This document shows, piece after piece, positions 14,965 through 22,736 of a stretch of 64,000 nucleotides of DNA. Below the pieces are notes generated by a model that saw only the letters and a list, made by a program, of their open reading frames with translations, was not told the origin of the DNA and did no database searches. The stretch comes from an uncultured Lachnospiraceae bacterium. GTDB lineage: Bacteria; Bacillota; Clostridia; Lachnospirales; Lachnospiraceae. Numbering within the stretch: the stretch's first letter is position 1; each line of letters begins with the position of its first letter. The translations under genes were made by a program, and so were the position numbers. Location of the stretch: the NCBI GenBank assembly GCA_910583615.1, contig CAJTXP010000006.1:68421-132420 (forward strand). Direction: 5' to 3'.

Positions 14965-16779
14965 ATGGCGTTTGATATTGAGGAAGAGCTGAAGAAACTG
15001 CCTGCAAAGCCGGGGGTCTATCTGATGCATGACGAAAGGGATGCCATTATCTATGTGGGAAAGGCCATTTCTCTGAAAAACCGTGTCCGTCAGTATTTTC
15101 AGTCCAGCAGAAACAAGGGCGTCAAGATCGAGCAGATGGTAACGCATATCCAGAGATTTGAATACATCATTACGGATTCAGAGCTGGAGGCGCTGGTACT
15201 GGAGTGCAATCTGATCAAGGAACACCGTCCCAAATACAATACCATGCTGATGGATGACAAAAGTTATCCGTTCATTAAAGTGACAGTGCAGGAAGACTAC
15301 CCACGGGTCATGCTGGCAAGGCAGATGCATAAGGACCGGGCAAAATATTTTGGGCCCTATACGAGCGCAGGGGCAGTGAAGGATACCATCGACCTGATCC
15401 ACAAGCTGTACGGCATCCGCACCTGCAACAAGGCGCTGCCGAAGATGCAGGGAAAGGAAAGACCCTGTCTGAATTATCATATTCATCAGTGTCCGGCGCC
15501 CTGCCAGGGTTATATTTCCAAAGAGGCATATGGAGAGTCTGTGAAAAAAGCTCTTTCCTTTCTGAACGGGAATTATCCGCTGATCCAGAAAGAGCTGGAG
15601 GAGAAGATGCAGGCGGCGTCGGAAGAACTGGAGTTTGAGAAAGCCATTGAGTACCGGGAACTGTTAAACAGTGTGAGCAAGATCGCCCAGAAACAGAAGA
15701 TTACCAGCAGCCATATGGAGGACAAAGATGTGATTGCCATGGCGTCGGATCAGGAAGACGCAGTGGTGCAGATCTTTTTTATCCGGGAGGGCAGACTGAT
15801 CGGCAGGGACCATTTTTGTCTGCACATTGCGGGAGAGGAGAATCCAGAAGAGATCCTGACCACGTTTTTAAAGCAGTTTTATGCCGGAACTCCGTACATT
15901 CCCCGGGAACTGATGATCCAGTGTGAGATCCGTGAAAAAGAGTTGATTCAGGAATGGCTGAGCGGCAGAAAGGGACAGCGGGTCCACATACAGGTGCCAA
16001 GAAAGGGCGAGAAGGAAAAACTGGTGGAGCTGGCTATGAAAAATGCGCAGATGGTGCTGACGCAGGATAAGGAGCGTATCCGGAGAGAGGAAGGGCGTAC
16101 CATCGGCGCCATGAAGGAGATCGCAAAGCTTCTGGGACTGCCGGGGATCAACCGGGTGGAAGCGTACGATATCTCCAATATCAGCGGTTTTCAGACTGTG
16201 GGTTCCATGGTGGTTTATGAAAAAGGCCGTCCGAAACGTTCGGATTACCGGAAATTCCGGATCCGGGGAGTGAAAGGCGCAGACGACTATGCCAGCATGG
16301 AAGAGATGCTTACCAGACGGCTTTCTCATTATGAGAATTATCCGGATCTGATCATGATGGACGGTGGAAGAGGGCAGGTGAACATCGCCCTGAAGGTCAT
16401 GGACGCCGTAGGAGTCCATGTGCCCGTGTGCGGCATGGTCAAGGACGACCGGCACCGGACCCGGGGGATTTATTTTAATAATGTGGAACTTCCCATCGAC
16501 CGGGACAGCGAGGGCTTCCGTCTGGTGACGCGGATTCAGGACGAGGCGCACCGTTTTGCCATTGAATACCACCGGTCCCTGCGGAGTAAAGAGCAGGTCC
16601 ATTCGATTCTGGACGACATTCCCGGCATCGGCCCGGCCCGCAGAAAAGCGCTGATGAAGGGGTTTCAGACGCTGGACGACATCCGGTCGGCCGGTATCGA
16701 AGAACTGGCGTCGGTTCCCGGTATGAATATGCGGTCTGCCAGACAGGTTTTTGATTTCTTTCATGTTGATAAGCAGTAA
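14965..16779 (+). CDS. uvrC: Excinuclease ABC subunit C
   Basis: 604-residue nuclease of nucleotide excision repair; makes the 3' and 5' incisions on UvrB-bound damaged DNA. Domains in order: GIY-YIG nuclease (PGVYLMHDERDAIIYVGKA, residues 14-95), Cys-rich segment (CLNYHIHQCPAPCQG, about 170-185), UVR motif (ELEFEKAIEYRELL, about 210-240), RNase H-like nuclease with VEAYDISNISG (about 400) and DGGRGQ, and tandem helix-hairpin-helix at the C-terminus (IPGIGPARRKALMKGF). Start has GGGAGG upstream. It follows ftsH by 112 bp and is followed by hprK. Confidence 0.97.
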   Translation: MAFDIEEELKKLPAKPGVYLMHDERDAIIYVGKAISLKNRVRQYFQSSRNKGVKIEQMVTHIQRFEYIITDSELEALVLECNLIKEHRPKYNTMLMDDKSYPFIKVTVQEDYPRVMLARQMHKDRAKYFGPYTSAGAVKDTIDLIHKLYGIRTCNKALPKMQGKERPCLNYHIHQCPAPCQGYISKEAYGESVKKALSFLNGNYPLIQKELEEKMQAASEELEFEKAIEYRELLNSVSKIAQKQKITSSHMEDKDVIAMASDQEDAVVQIFFIREGRLIGRDHFCLHIAGEENPEEILTTFLKQFYAGTPYIPRELMIQCEIREKELIQEWLSGRKGQRVHIQVPRKGEKEKLVELAMKNAQMVLTQDKERIRREEGRTIGAMKEIAKLLGLPGINRVEAYDISNISGFQTVGSMVVYEKGRPKRSDYRKFRIRGVKGADDYASMEEMLTRRLSHYENYPDLIMMDGGRGQVNIALKVMDAVGVHVPVCGMVKDDRHRTRGIYFNNVELPIDRDSEGFRLVTRIQDEAHRFAIEYHRSLRSKEQVHSILDDIPGIGPARRKALMKGFQTLDDIRSAGIEELASVPGMNMRSARQVFDFFHVDKQ

Positions 16780-16843
16780 AAAAAATGGTATGATTTTTTT
16801 AACGTCGTATATATGGATATGCGGGAGAAGGAGAACATATTTT

Positions 16844-17773
16844 ATGAAGACAGTGACACTGAATAAAATGATCGACAAGCTGGGACTTAAGAATCTGGTC
16901 CCGGAGGTCGAGACTGAGGGAATCGAGATCAACAGCGCGGAAATCAACCGGCCGGCGCTTCAGCTTGCCGGGTATTTTGAACATTTTGCCTGTGAACGCG
17001 TGCAGATCATCGGGTATGTGGAATATACCTATTTGAACAGCCTGGATCCGGAAGTGAAGATGAAAAACTATGAGCTTTTCATGTCCAGCAGGATTCCCTG
17101 CGTGATCTACGCATCCAGGACAGAGCCGGACGAGGCCATGATTGAGCTGGCGAAAAAATATAAGAAACCGCTGCTTCTGAGTGACCGCGCCACGTCGTCG
17201 CTGATGGCGGAGATTATCCGCTGGCTGAATGTGGAGCTGGCGCCCTGTATCTCCATTCACGGCGTGCTGGTGGATGTGTACGGCGAGGGTGTGCTGATCA
17301 TGGGTGAGAGCGGCATCGGCAAGAGCGAGGCGGCGCTGGAGCTTCTGAAGAGAGGACATCGTCTGATTACGGACGATGTGGTGGAGATCCACAAGGTCAG
17401 CGACGATACGCTGGTCGGGACGTCGCCGGAAATTACGCGGCACTTTATTGAGCTGCGCGGCATTGGGATCATCGACGTGAAGACACTGTACGGTGTGGAG
17501 AGCGTTAAGGAGACCCAGAACATTGATATGGTGATCAAGCTGGAAGAGTGGGACAAGGATAAGGAGTATGACCGTCTGGGGCTCAATGAAGAGTATACGG
17601 AATTCCTGGGGAACAAGGTCATCTGTCATTCCATTCCCATCCGTCCGGGCAGAAACCTTGCCATTATCGTGGAGGCTGCCGCAGTCAATCACAGGCAGAA
17701 GAAGATGGGATACAATGCAGCGCAGGAACTGTACCGGAGAGTACAGGAAAGCATCAATAAAAATAAACATTGA
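16844..17773 (+). CDS. hprK: HPr kinase/phosphorylase
   Basis: 309 residues; phosphorylates Ser46 of HPr, the central switch of carbon catabolite repression in Firmicutes, and reverses it. Walker A is GESGIGKSEAALELLKRGH (about 155-170), followed by LITDDVVEI and the HprK signature ELRGIGIIDV near 205. ATG 16844 is preferred over an upstream start within the uvrC tail because GAGAAGGAG precedes it. It lies between uvrC and a ROK glucokinase (17 nt gap), linking it with sugar metabolism. Confidence 0.96.
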   Translation: MKTVTLNKMIDKLGLKNLVPEVETEGIEINSAEINRPALQLAGYFEHFACERVQIIGYVEYTYLNSLDPEVKMKNYELFMSSRIPCVIYASRTEPDEAMIELAKKYKKPLLLSDRATSSLMAEIIRWLNVELAPCISIHGVLVDVYGEGVLIMGESGIGKSEAALELLKRGHRLITDDVVEIHKVSDDTLVGTSPEITRHFIELRGIGIIDVKTLYGVESVKETQNIDMVIKLEEWDKDKEYDRLGLNEEYTEFLGNKVICHSIPIRPGRNLAIIVEAAAVNHRQKKMGYNAAQELYRRVQESINKNKH

Positions 17774-17790
17774 CAAGGGGGAAACAAAAC

Positions 17791-18729
17791 ATGAAAGATT
17801 ATTGCTTTGGAATTGATGTAGGTGGGACGACAGTGAAGATGGGGCTTTTTAAGACCGATGGACAGCTGGTGGAAAAATGGGAGATTCCTACCCGTACAGA
17901 AGACGGCGGGAAAGCTATCCTGCCGGACATTGCGGCCTATGCGATGGCAAAGCTGGTGGAGAAGGACATTTCCAGAGAAGAAGTGGCAGGGATCGGGATC
18001 GGCGTTCCCGGACCGATCGACGCAGAAGGAGTCGTTCCTCACACGGCGAATCTTGGCTGGGGTTATAAAGAAGTGACAAAAGAACTGTCGGAGCTGACCG
18101 GAGTTGTCTGCAGGGGCGGAAACGACGCCAATGTGGCTGCGCTGGGAGAGATGTGGAAGGGTGCGGCAGCAGGCCACAAAAGCGGTGTCATGGTTACTCT
18201 GGGAACCGGCGTGGGCGGCGGCATCATCGTTGACGGGCGGATCGTCGTAGGAACCAACGGCGCAGGCGGAGAGATCGGGCATATTCACGTGGATGACGAT
18301 ATTCCATGGCTCTGCGGCTGTGGGAACCAGGGATGCCTGGAGCAGGTGGCTTCCGCCAATGGAGTGGTACGGCTTGCAAAATGGATGCAGGAAACTGAAA
18401 AAAAAGAGAGCGTTCTGGATCTGGAGACCATGACTGCCAAAGACATATGGGATGCGGTCAAGGACGGAGATTCGTTCGCCTGCCAGGTGGCGGAACGTTT
18501 TGGAAAATACCTAGGGACAGCTCTGGCGAACATTGCAAGTACTGTGGATCCGGAGGTGTTCGTCATCGGAGGCGGCGTATCCAAGGCGGGACCGGTGATT
18601 CTCGACTATATTAAGAAATATTATGTGAAATATACCTATAAAGGCTGCAGGGACGCAGAGTTTGTTCTGGCGACTCTTGGAAATGACGCCGGGATCTTCG
18701 GATCAGCGAGACTGGTGATTGAGGAGTAG
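17791..18729 (+). CDS. ROK-family glucokinase
   Basis: 312 residues, phosphorylates glucose to glucose-6-phosphate. N-terminal phosphate loop FGIDVGGTTVKMGLF, the ROK signature with the zinc-binding CGCGNQGCLEQVAS (about residues 172-185), GIGVPGPID and GTGVGGGIIVDG. The start at 17791 has AGGGGG 10 nt upstream; a longer frame overlapping hprK is unlikely. It is cotranscribed with hprK and ends at a strong terminator, coupling HPr-kinase control with glucose phosphorylation. Confidence 0.92.
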   Translation: MKDYCFGIDVGGTTVKMGLFKTDGQLVEKWEIPTRTEDGGKAILPDIAAYAMAKLVEKDISREEVAGIGIGVPGPIDAEGVVPHTANLGWGYKEVTKELSELTGVVCRGGNDANVAALGEMWKGAAAGHKSGVMVTLGTGVGGGIIVDGRIVVGTNGAGGEIGHIHVDDDIPWLCGCGNQGCLEQVASANGVVRLAKWMQETEKKESVLDLETMTAKDIWDAVKDGDSFACQVAERFGKYLGTALANIASTVDPEVFVIGGGVSKAGPVILDYIKKYYVKYTYKGCRDAEFVLATLGNDAGIFGSARLVIEE

Positions 18730-18778
18730 GCGTACACAGAAAAAGCGTGCGGCGGTTTTTGGACAGGAGATGAAAAAA

Positions 18779-18813
18779 GCATAAAGCCCATGACCGTATC
18801 ATGGGCTTTATGC
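18779..18813 (+). terminator. Terminator after the glucokinase gene
   Basis: Perfect 15-bp stem (GCATAAAGCCCATGA/TCATGGGCTTTATGC) with a CCGTA loop, 50 bp after the stop, with a short T run after the stem. Confidence 0.85.
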
Positions 18814-18839
18814 TTTCAGATGCAGAGCGTTTGCGTGCA

Positions 18840-18980
18840 TCAATCGTCTTCCAGCATGGATTGAAAAATATCTTTTAATGCTTTCAGACTTTCATTGTCA
18901 GGCGACTCCTGCAGTGCCCGTTCGAGCCAGCCAAGAGCAAGCCTGATAAAACCCTGAAACTGTTTATTTGTCATGCCCAT
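18840..18980 (-). CDS. 46-residue conserved small protein
   Basis: Reads MGMTNKQFQGFIRLALGWLE and on to MLEDD, with GAGGTG 6 nt before the ATG at 18980. The peptide is a plausible helical, acidic-tailed protein (QESPDNESLKALKDIFQSML). Small proteins beginning MTNKQF occur in Lachnospiraceae genomes in my recollection, but no function is known to me. It is divergent from the radical-SAM pair and convergent with the glucokinase terminator. Confidence that it is translated is moderate, based on the ribosome binding site and coherent codons. Confidence 0.6.
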   Translation of the reverse strand: MGMTNKQFQGFIRLALGWLERALQESPDNESLKALKDIFQSMLEDD

Positions 18981-19091
18981 TTGATCACCTCATTTCAAGC
19001 GGTTCTGTATGCAGGTTACTACTGATATTATAATAGAAAGCACATAAAGTGTAAACTGCATTTTGCAGTAAAGGACGAAGGGTGATTCCCG

Positions 19092-19994
19092 ATGAAATTT
19101 TCCACATTCCTGTATTTTGCAAAATTCGGCGTCCGGACCATCCTGTTCCGGAAAAAGGATCCGATCCTCGGCACGATTATCGTGACGGACAAGTGCAATC
19201 TGAGCTGCCGTCACTGCTCGGTCAACAATCTCACAGGGGTGGTTCATCCATACGGGCAGATCAGAGGAGAGATGGAGCAGCTGTATGCCATGGGCGTGCG
19301 GATCCTGTTCTTCTGCGGCGGAGAGACGTTTCTGTGGAGAGACGGGGAGAAGCGCCTCCGGGATCTGGTGATCGAGGCGAAGAAGATGGGGTTTCTCATT
19401 GTCAATGCGGTCACCAACGGCACCTTTCCCATCGATCTGCCGGAGGCGGACCTGATCCTTTTGAGCCTGGACGGAGACCGGGAGCGGCATAACCGGATCC
19501 GGGGCGAGACCTACGATCTTATCATGGAGAACATCCGCCACGCCTCATCGGACAACATCTGCTTTTACATGGCGGTCAACCAGATAAATAAAGACGCGAT
19601 TCCGGAGGTGTGCCGGACCGCAGAGGATATGGAGCATGTGCGGGCAGTCTCTTTTAATTTTCACACGCCCTATCCGGATACAAAGGATCTGGCCCTTGGT
19701 CGGGAGGAAAAGGCCGCCTGCTGCCGGGAGATTACCCGGATGATGAAGGAAGGGGCGCCGGTCTTCAATCTGAAGAGCGCTTTTCCGTACCTGATCGACA
19801 ACCGCTTTCCCACACCCTGTCGACAGTGCGTGGTCATGGAAAATGGAAAACTCAGTATCTGCGGGCGCTGCATCGAGGTGGAGGGTCTGTGTGAGTCCTG
19901 CGGATATTTCTTCGTGGCGGAGTATACATTACTGTTCCGGGGAAATCTAAGGATCATCCTGGAGATGCTGCGTACTTATCTGAAATACATATAA
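19092..19994 (+). CDS. Radical SAM protein, first of a pair
   Basis: 300 residues. The [4Fe-4S]-binding motif is CNLSCRHC near residue 37, in IIVTDKCNLSCRHCSVNN, followed by FFCGGETFLW (SAM-binding GGE) and LLSLDGDRERHNRIRG. Near the C-terminus a Cys cluster (CRQCVVMENGKLSICGRC, then CESCGYF) may bind an auxiliary cluster as in SPASM or twitch domains. The last ~25 residues are hydrophobic/basic and could contact the membrane. It lies 53 bp upstream of a HemW-like radical SAM gene, so the two probably act in one pathway. The substrate is not evident. Confidence 0.85.
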   Translation: MKFSTFLYFAKFGVRTILFRKKDPILGTIIVTDKCNLSCRHCSVNNLTGVVHPYGQIRGEMEQLYAMGVRILFFCGGETFLWRDGEKRLRDLVIEAKKMGFLIVNAVTNGTFPIDLPEADLILLSLDGDRERHNRIRGETYDLIMENIRHASSDNICFYMAVNQINKDAIPEVCRTAEDMEHVRAVSFNFHTPYPDTKDLALGREEKAACCREITRMMKEGAPVFNLKSAFPYLIDNRFPTPCRQCVVMENGKLSICGRCIEVEGLCESCGYFFVAEYTLLFRGNLRIILEMLRTYLKYI

Positions 19995-20047
19995 TATTGG
20001 GATTAAAAGATATTTGACCCTGGTATCATACATATGAGGGGGAAACG

Positions 20048-21301
20048 ATGCGCGTAATCACTGATCTGACCAGGATGTGGCTGACTCGTTCTGTCAGGCC
20101 CTTTCTGTTTCAAAAAGAATACGACCAGCTGCTTCCCTTTGAAGTGTGCGGGGAGCTGGGGCTTTACGTCCATATTCCGTTCTGCAGGAGCCTCTGCGAT
20201 TTCTGTCCCTACTGCAAGGTCCTCTATTCGGAGGAGCTGTGCAGCCGCTATGCGGATGCGCTCCTTGGAGAGATCCGTCTGGTGGGACAGCAGGCGAAGG
20301 GAAGGAAGAAGGTCACCAGCCTGTATTTCGGAGGCGGGACGCCGGCGCTGGCGGCAGACCGCATGGGGGAGATCATCGGAACGATCCGGGAGTATTTTGA
20401 GATCACGGAGGGGATCGGCGTAGAGCTTCATCCGGACGACGTGACGGTCCCGGTGCTTTTGACGCTGAAAGAAGCAGGGGTGACCCGGATCAGCATCGGG
20501 GTCCAGTCCTTCGGGAAGAAATACCAGAAACTTCTGGGCCGGAAGCCGGTGGATGCGGCGGCTCTGAAAGCGGCGCTCCAGGAAGTGACCTTTGAAACCG
20601 TGTCCATGGATCTGATCTTCGCGCTTCCGGGGCAGACCTTCGAGGATCTGAAAGAGGACATTGATACCGTTTTCGCAAGCGGCGCCAACCATATGGCAAT
20701 CTATCCGTTTATTGATTTTACCTTTACGTCCAGCTCCCTTCCCGCCATGCCGAAAAAGGAGAAGCGCCGTCTCCTGGATGCGGTGACGGCCTATTGTATA
20801 GATCAGGGTTACGTAAGGAACTCCATCTGGACCTTTTCCAGTGAGGAACATGCCAGGTATTCTTCCATGACCCGGGATCATTTTCTGGGCTTTGGCTGTT
20901 CTGCGGCCACCCTTCTTGGGGATCAGTTCAAAATCAACACCTTTTCTGTAACAGCATATATAGAACGGATAGAACAAAAACTTCTGCCCACCTCCCTGAC
21001 GCTTCGCTTCACCCGCCGTCAGCGGATGGTGTATTATCTGTTCTGGACCGCCTACAGCACGAAGGTGAGCAGCCGGGCGTTCCAGCAGTTTTTCGGGGTC
21101 CCGTTAAAAAAGATGTACGGCCTGGAGCTGTATCTGGCGAAGCTTCTGGGCTTTGTTACGGAGGAAAACGGGGATTATGAGATGACGCCGAAGGGGGCGT
21201 TCTATTATCATTATTACGAAAATTTCTATACCCTCTCCTATATCGACCGGATGTGGGGACTGATGAGGAAAGAAGCGTTTCCGGAGGGGATGAAACTGTG
21301 A
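20048..21301 (+). CDS. HemW/HemN-like radical SAM protein, second of a pair
   Basis: 417 residues. The motif CRSLCDFCPYC in GLYVHIPFCRSLCDFC is the HemN/HemW-type CxxxCxxC. FGGGTPALA follows (GGTP SAM contact), then ISIGVQSFGKKYQKLLGR, typical of coproporphyrinogen III oxidase-like proteins. The C-terminal part differs from standard HemW and is rich in aromatic residues. It may be a heme chaperone, a class C methylase-like enzyme, or an enzyme for another tetrapyrrole-like or modified product; the neighbouring radical SAM protein argues against a housekeeping HemW. Starts at ATG 20048 after GAGGGGG. Confidence 0.8.
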   Translation: MRVITDLTRMWLTRSVRPFLFQKEYDQLLPFEVCGELGLYVHIPFCRSLCDFCPYCKVLYSEELCSRYADALLGEIRLVGQQAKGRKKVTSLYFGGGTPALAADRMGEIIGTIREYFEITEGIGVELHPDDVTVPVLLTLKEAGVTRISIGVQSFGKKYQKLLGRKPVDAAALKAALQEVTFETVSMDLIFALPGQTFEDLKEDIDTVFASGANHMAIYPFIDFTFTSSSLPAMPKKEKRRLLDAVTAYCIDQGYVRNSIWTFSSEEHARYSSMTRDHFLGFGCSAATLLGDQFKINTFSVTAYIERIEQKLLPTSLTLRFTRRQRMVYYLFWTAYSTKVSSRAFQQFFGVPLKKMYGLELYLAKLLGFVTEENGDYEMTPKGAFYYHYYENFYTLSYIDRMWGLMRKEAFPEGMKL

Positions 21302-21310
21302 ACTGTTTCC

Positions 21311-21388
21311 TTCAAAAAAATGTAAATATTTTATTGAAAATTCTTCAAAAAAATGCATATAATATATAGAAAGAGATTCAAAAAAGTG
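21311..21388 (+). repeat. 33-bp direct repeat, three copies, upstream of the DUF4143 ATPase gene
   Basis: TTCAAAAAARTG occurs at 21311, 21344 and 21377, exactly 33 bp apart. Copies 1 and 2 are also similar across the rest of the unit; copy 3 diverges after 12 bp. The second unit contains TTGAAA...TATAAT (21334-21339, 18-nt spacer, 21358-21363), a usable promoter, so the units may be a phased protein-binding array. Confidence 0.75.
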
Positions 21389-21425
21389 TGGTTTCCGGAA
21401 TCGGCGAAAAAGGAAGGTTTCTATT

Positions 21426-22712
21426 ATGCAAAGAAGGATCATGGACGAACTGATACACTGGAAAACGAAGCGGAACCGAAAACCCCTGCTTCTAAGGGGG
21501 GCAAGACAGGTGGGGAAGACCTGGCTGATGAAGGAATTTGGCAGACGCTGCTTTAAAAATACGGCTTATGTCAATTTTGACAGCGGCGGAAAGATCTGCC
21601 GGATCTTTGAGGAAGATTTTGATATCCGGCGGATTCTTCAGATGCTGAATATTGAGACCGGGGCGAAGATTGAGCCGGAGGAGACACTGATTATTTTTGA
21701 TGAGATCCAGGAAGCGCCAAGAGCCATTTCTTCCCTGAAATATTTTTATGAAAACGCTCCGGAGTATGCGGTGATCGCAGCGGGATCCCTGCTTGGAGTG
21801 TCGATTCATGAAGGGGTGTCTTTTCCGGTCGGGAAAATCGATCTTCTGGAGATACATCCGCTGTCCTATGTAGAATTTTTGAAGGCTGTTGGAGAAGAGG
21901 CCCTGGCGGAGCAGATTGAGGCCGCAAATTATGATGCCATGAATACCTTTTCTGATAAATATATTCACTGGCTGAAGCTGTACTACTACATTGGAGGAAT
22001 GCCGGAAGCAGTCAGCGATTATGCGGAAAATGGCGATATTTATGCAGTCCGGGAGATTCAGAACCGGCTGTTGGAGCTGTATGAGAACGATTTTGGCAAA
22101 CATATGCCGAAGCAGGAACTGGCAAGGATCCGTATGGTATGGAATTCCATACCGCTGCAGCTGGCGAAAGAGAATAAAAAGTTTTTCTTCGGCCAGATCC
22201 GGCAGGGAGCCAGGGCAAAAGAGTTTGAACTTGCCATCGAGTGGCTTCTGGACTGCGGCCTGATTACCAAAGTGTACCGCGTCAGCAGGCCGGCGGTGCC
22301 TTTAAAGGCATATACGGATTTCGCGGCGTTTAAAATCTATCTTCTGGATGTGGGACTTTTGGGGGCCATGAGTGAACTGGACGCCCGTTCCATTCTGGAG
22401 GGAAATGAGCTGTTTCTGGAATTCAAAGGGTCGCTGACTGAGCAGTATGTGCTGCAGCAGCTTGTGGCGGAGACGGCCTATACACCCTATTATTTTTCGG
22501 TGTCTGCTCATTCCGAGATCGATTTTATGGTGCAGAAAGAAGGCGGGGTGGTTCCGGTGGAAGTGAAAGCGGAAGAGAATCTCCGGGCAAAAAGCCTGAA
22601 GGCCTATTGCGACAAGCACAGACCTTCCTATGCGGTGCGGACTTCCATGGCAGGCTACCGCAGGGAAGAATGGATGGTCAATCTTCCCCTGTATGGGATT
22701 CGGAATTTATAA
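21426..22712 (+). CDS. AAA ATPase with DUF4143 (AAA_14 family)
   Basis: 428 residues. N-terminal AAA_14 domain with Walker A LLRGARQVGKTWLMKEFG (about residues 22-38) and Walker B LIIFDEIQEAP (about 88-98). The C-terminal DUF4143 part has HSEIDFMVQKEGGVVPVEVK near 360-380, resembling a PD-(D/E)XK nuclease core, so DNA-linked ATPase activity is possible. The family's role is not established. It is one of four large AAA-plus-nuclease-fold genes in this window and has its own repeat-bearing promoter. A frame starting at ATG 21426 lacks a strong ribosome binding site, though GGAAGG is close upstream. Confidence 0.8.
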   Translation: MQRRIMDELIHWKTKRNRKPLLLRGARQVGKTWLMKEFGRRCFKNTAYVNFDSGGKICRIFEEDFDIRRILQMLNIETGAKIEPEETLIIFDEIQEAPRAISSLKYFYENAPEYAVIAAGSLLGVSIHEGVSFPVGKIDLLEIHPLSYVEFLKAVGEEALAEQIEAANYDAMNTFSDKYIHWLKLYYYIGGMPEAVSDYAENGDIYAVREIQNRLLELYENDFGKHMPKQELARIRMVWNSIPLQLAKENKKFFFGQIRQGARAKEFELAIEWLLDCGLITKVYRVSRPAVPLKAYTDFAAFKIYLLDVGLLGAMSELDARSILEGNELFLEFKGSLTEQYVLQQLVAETAYTPYYFSVSAHSEIDFMVQKEGGVVPVEVKAEENLRAKSLKAYCDKHRPSYAVRTSMAGYRREEWMVNLPLYGIRNL

Positions 22713-22736
22713 GATTTTAAGATAGAAAGCGAAAAC

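Noticed and set aside
21311..21388. CRISPR array from 33-bp periodic repeats
   Set aside because: Only three units, without unique spacers between identical repeats, and no cas genes.
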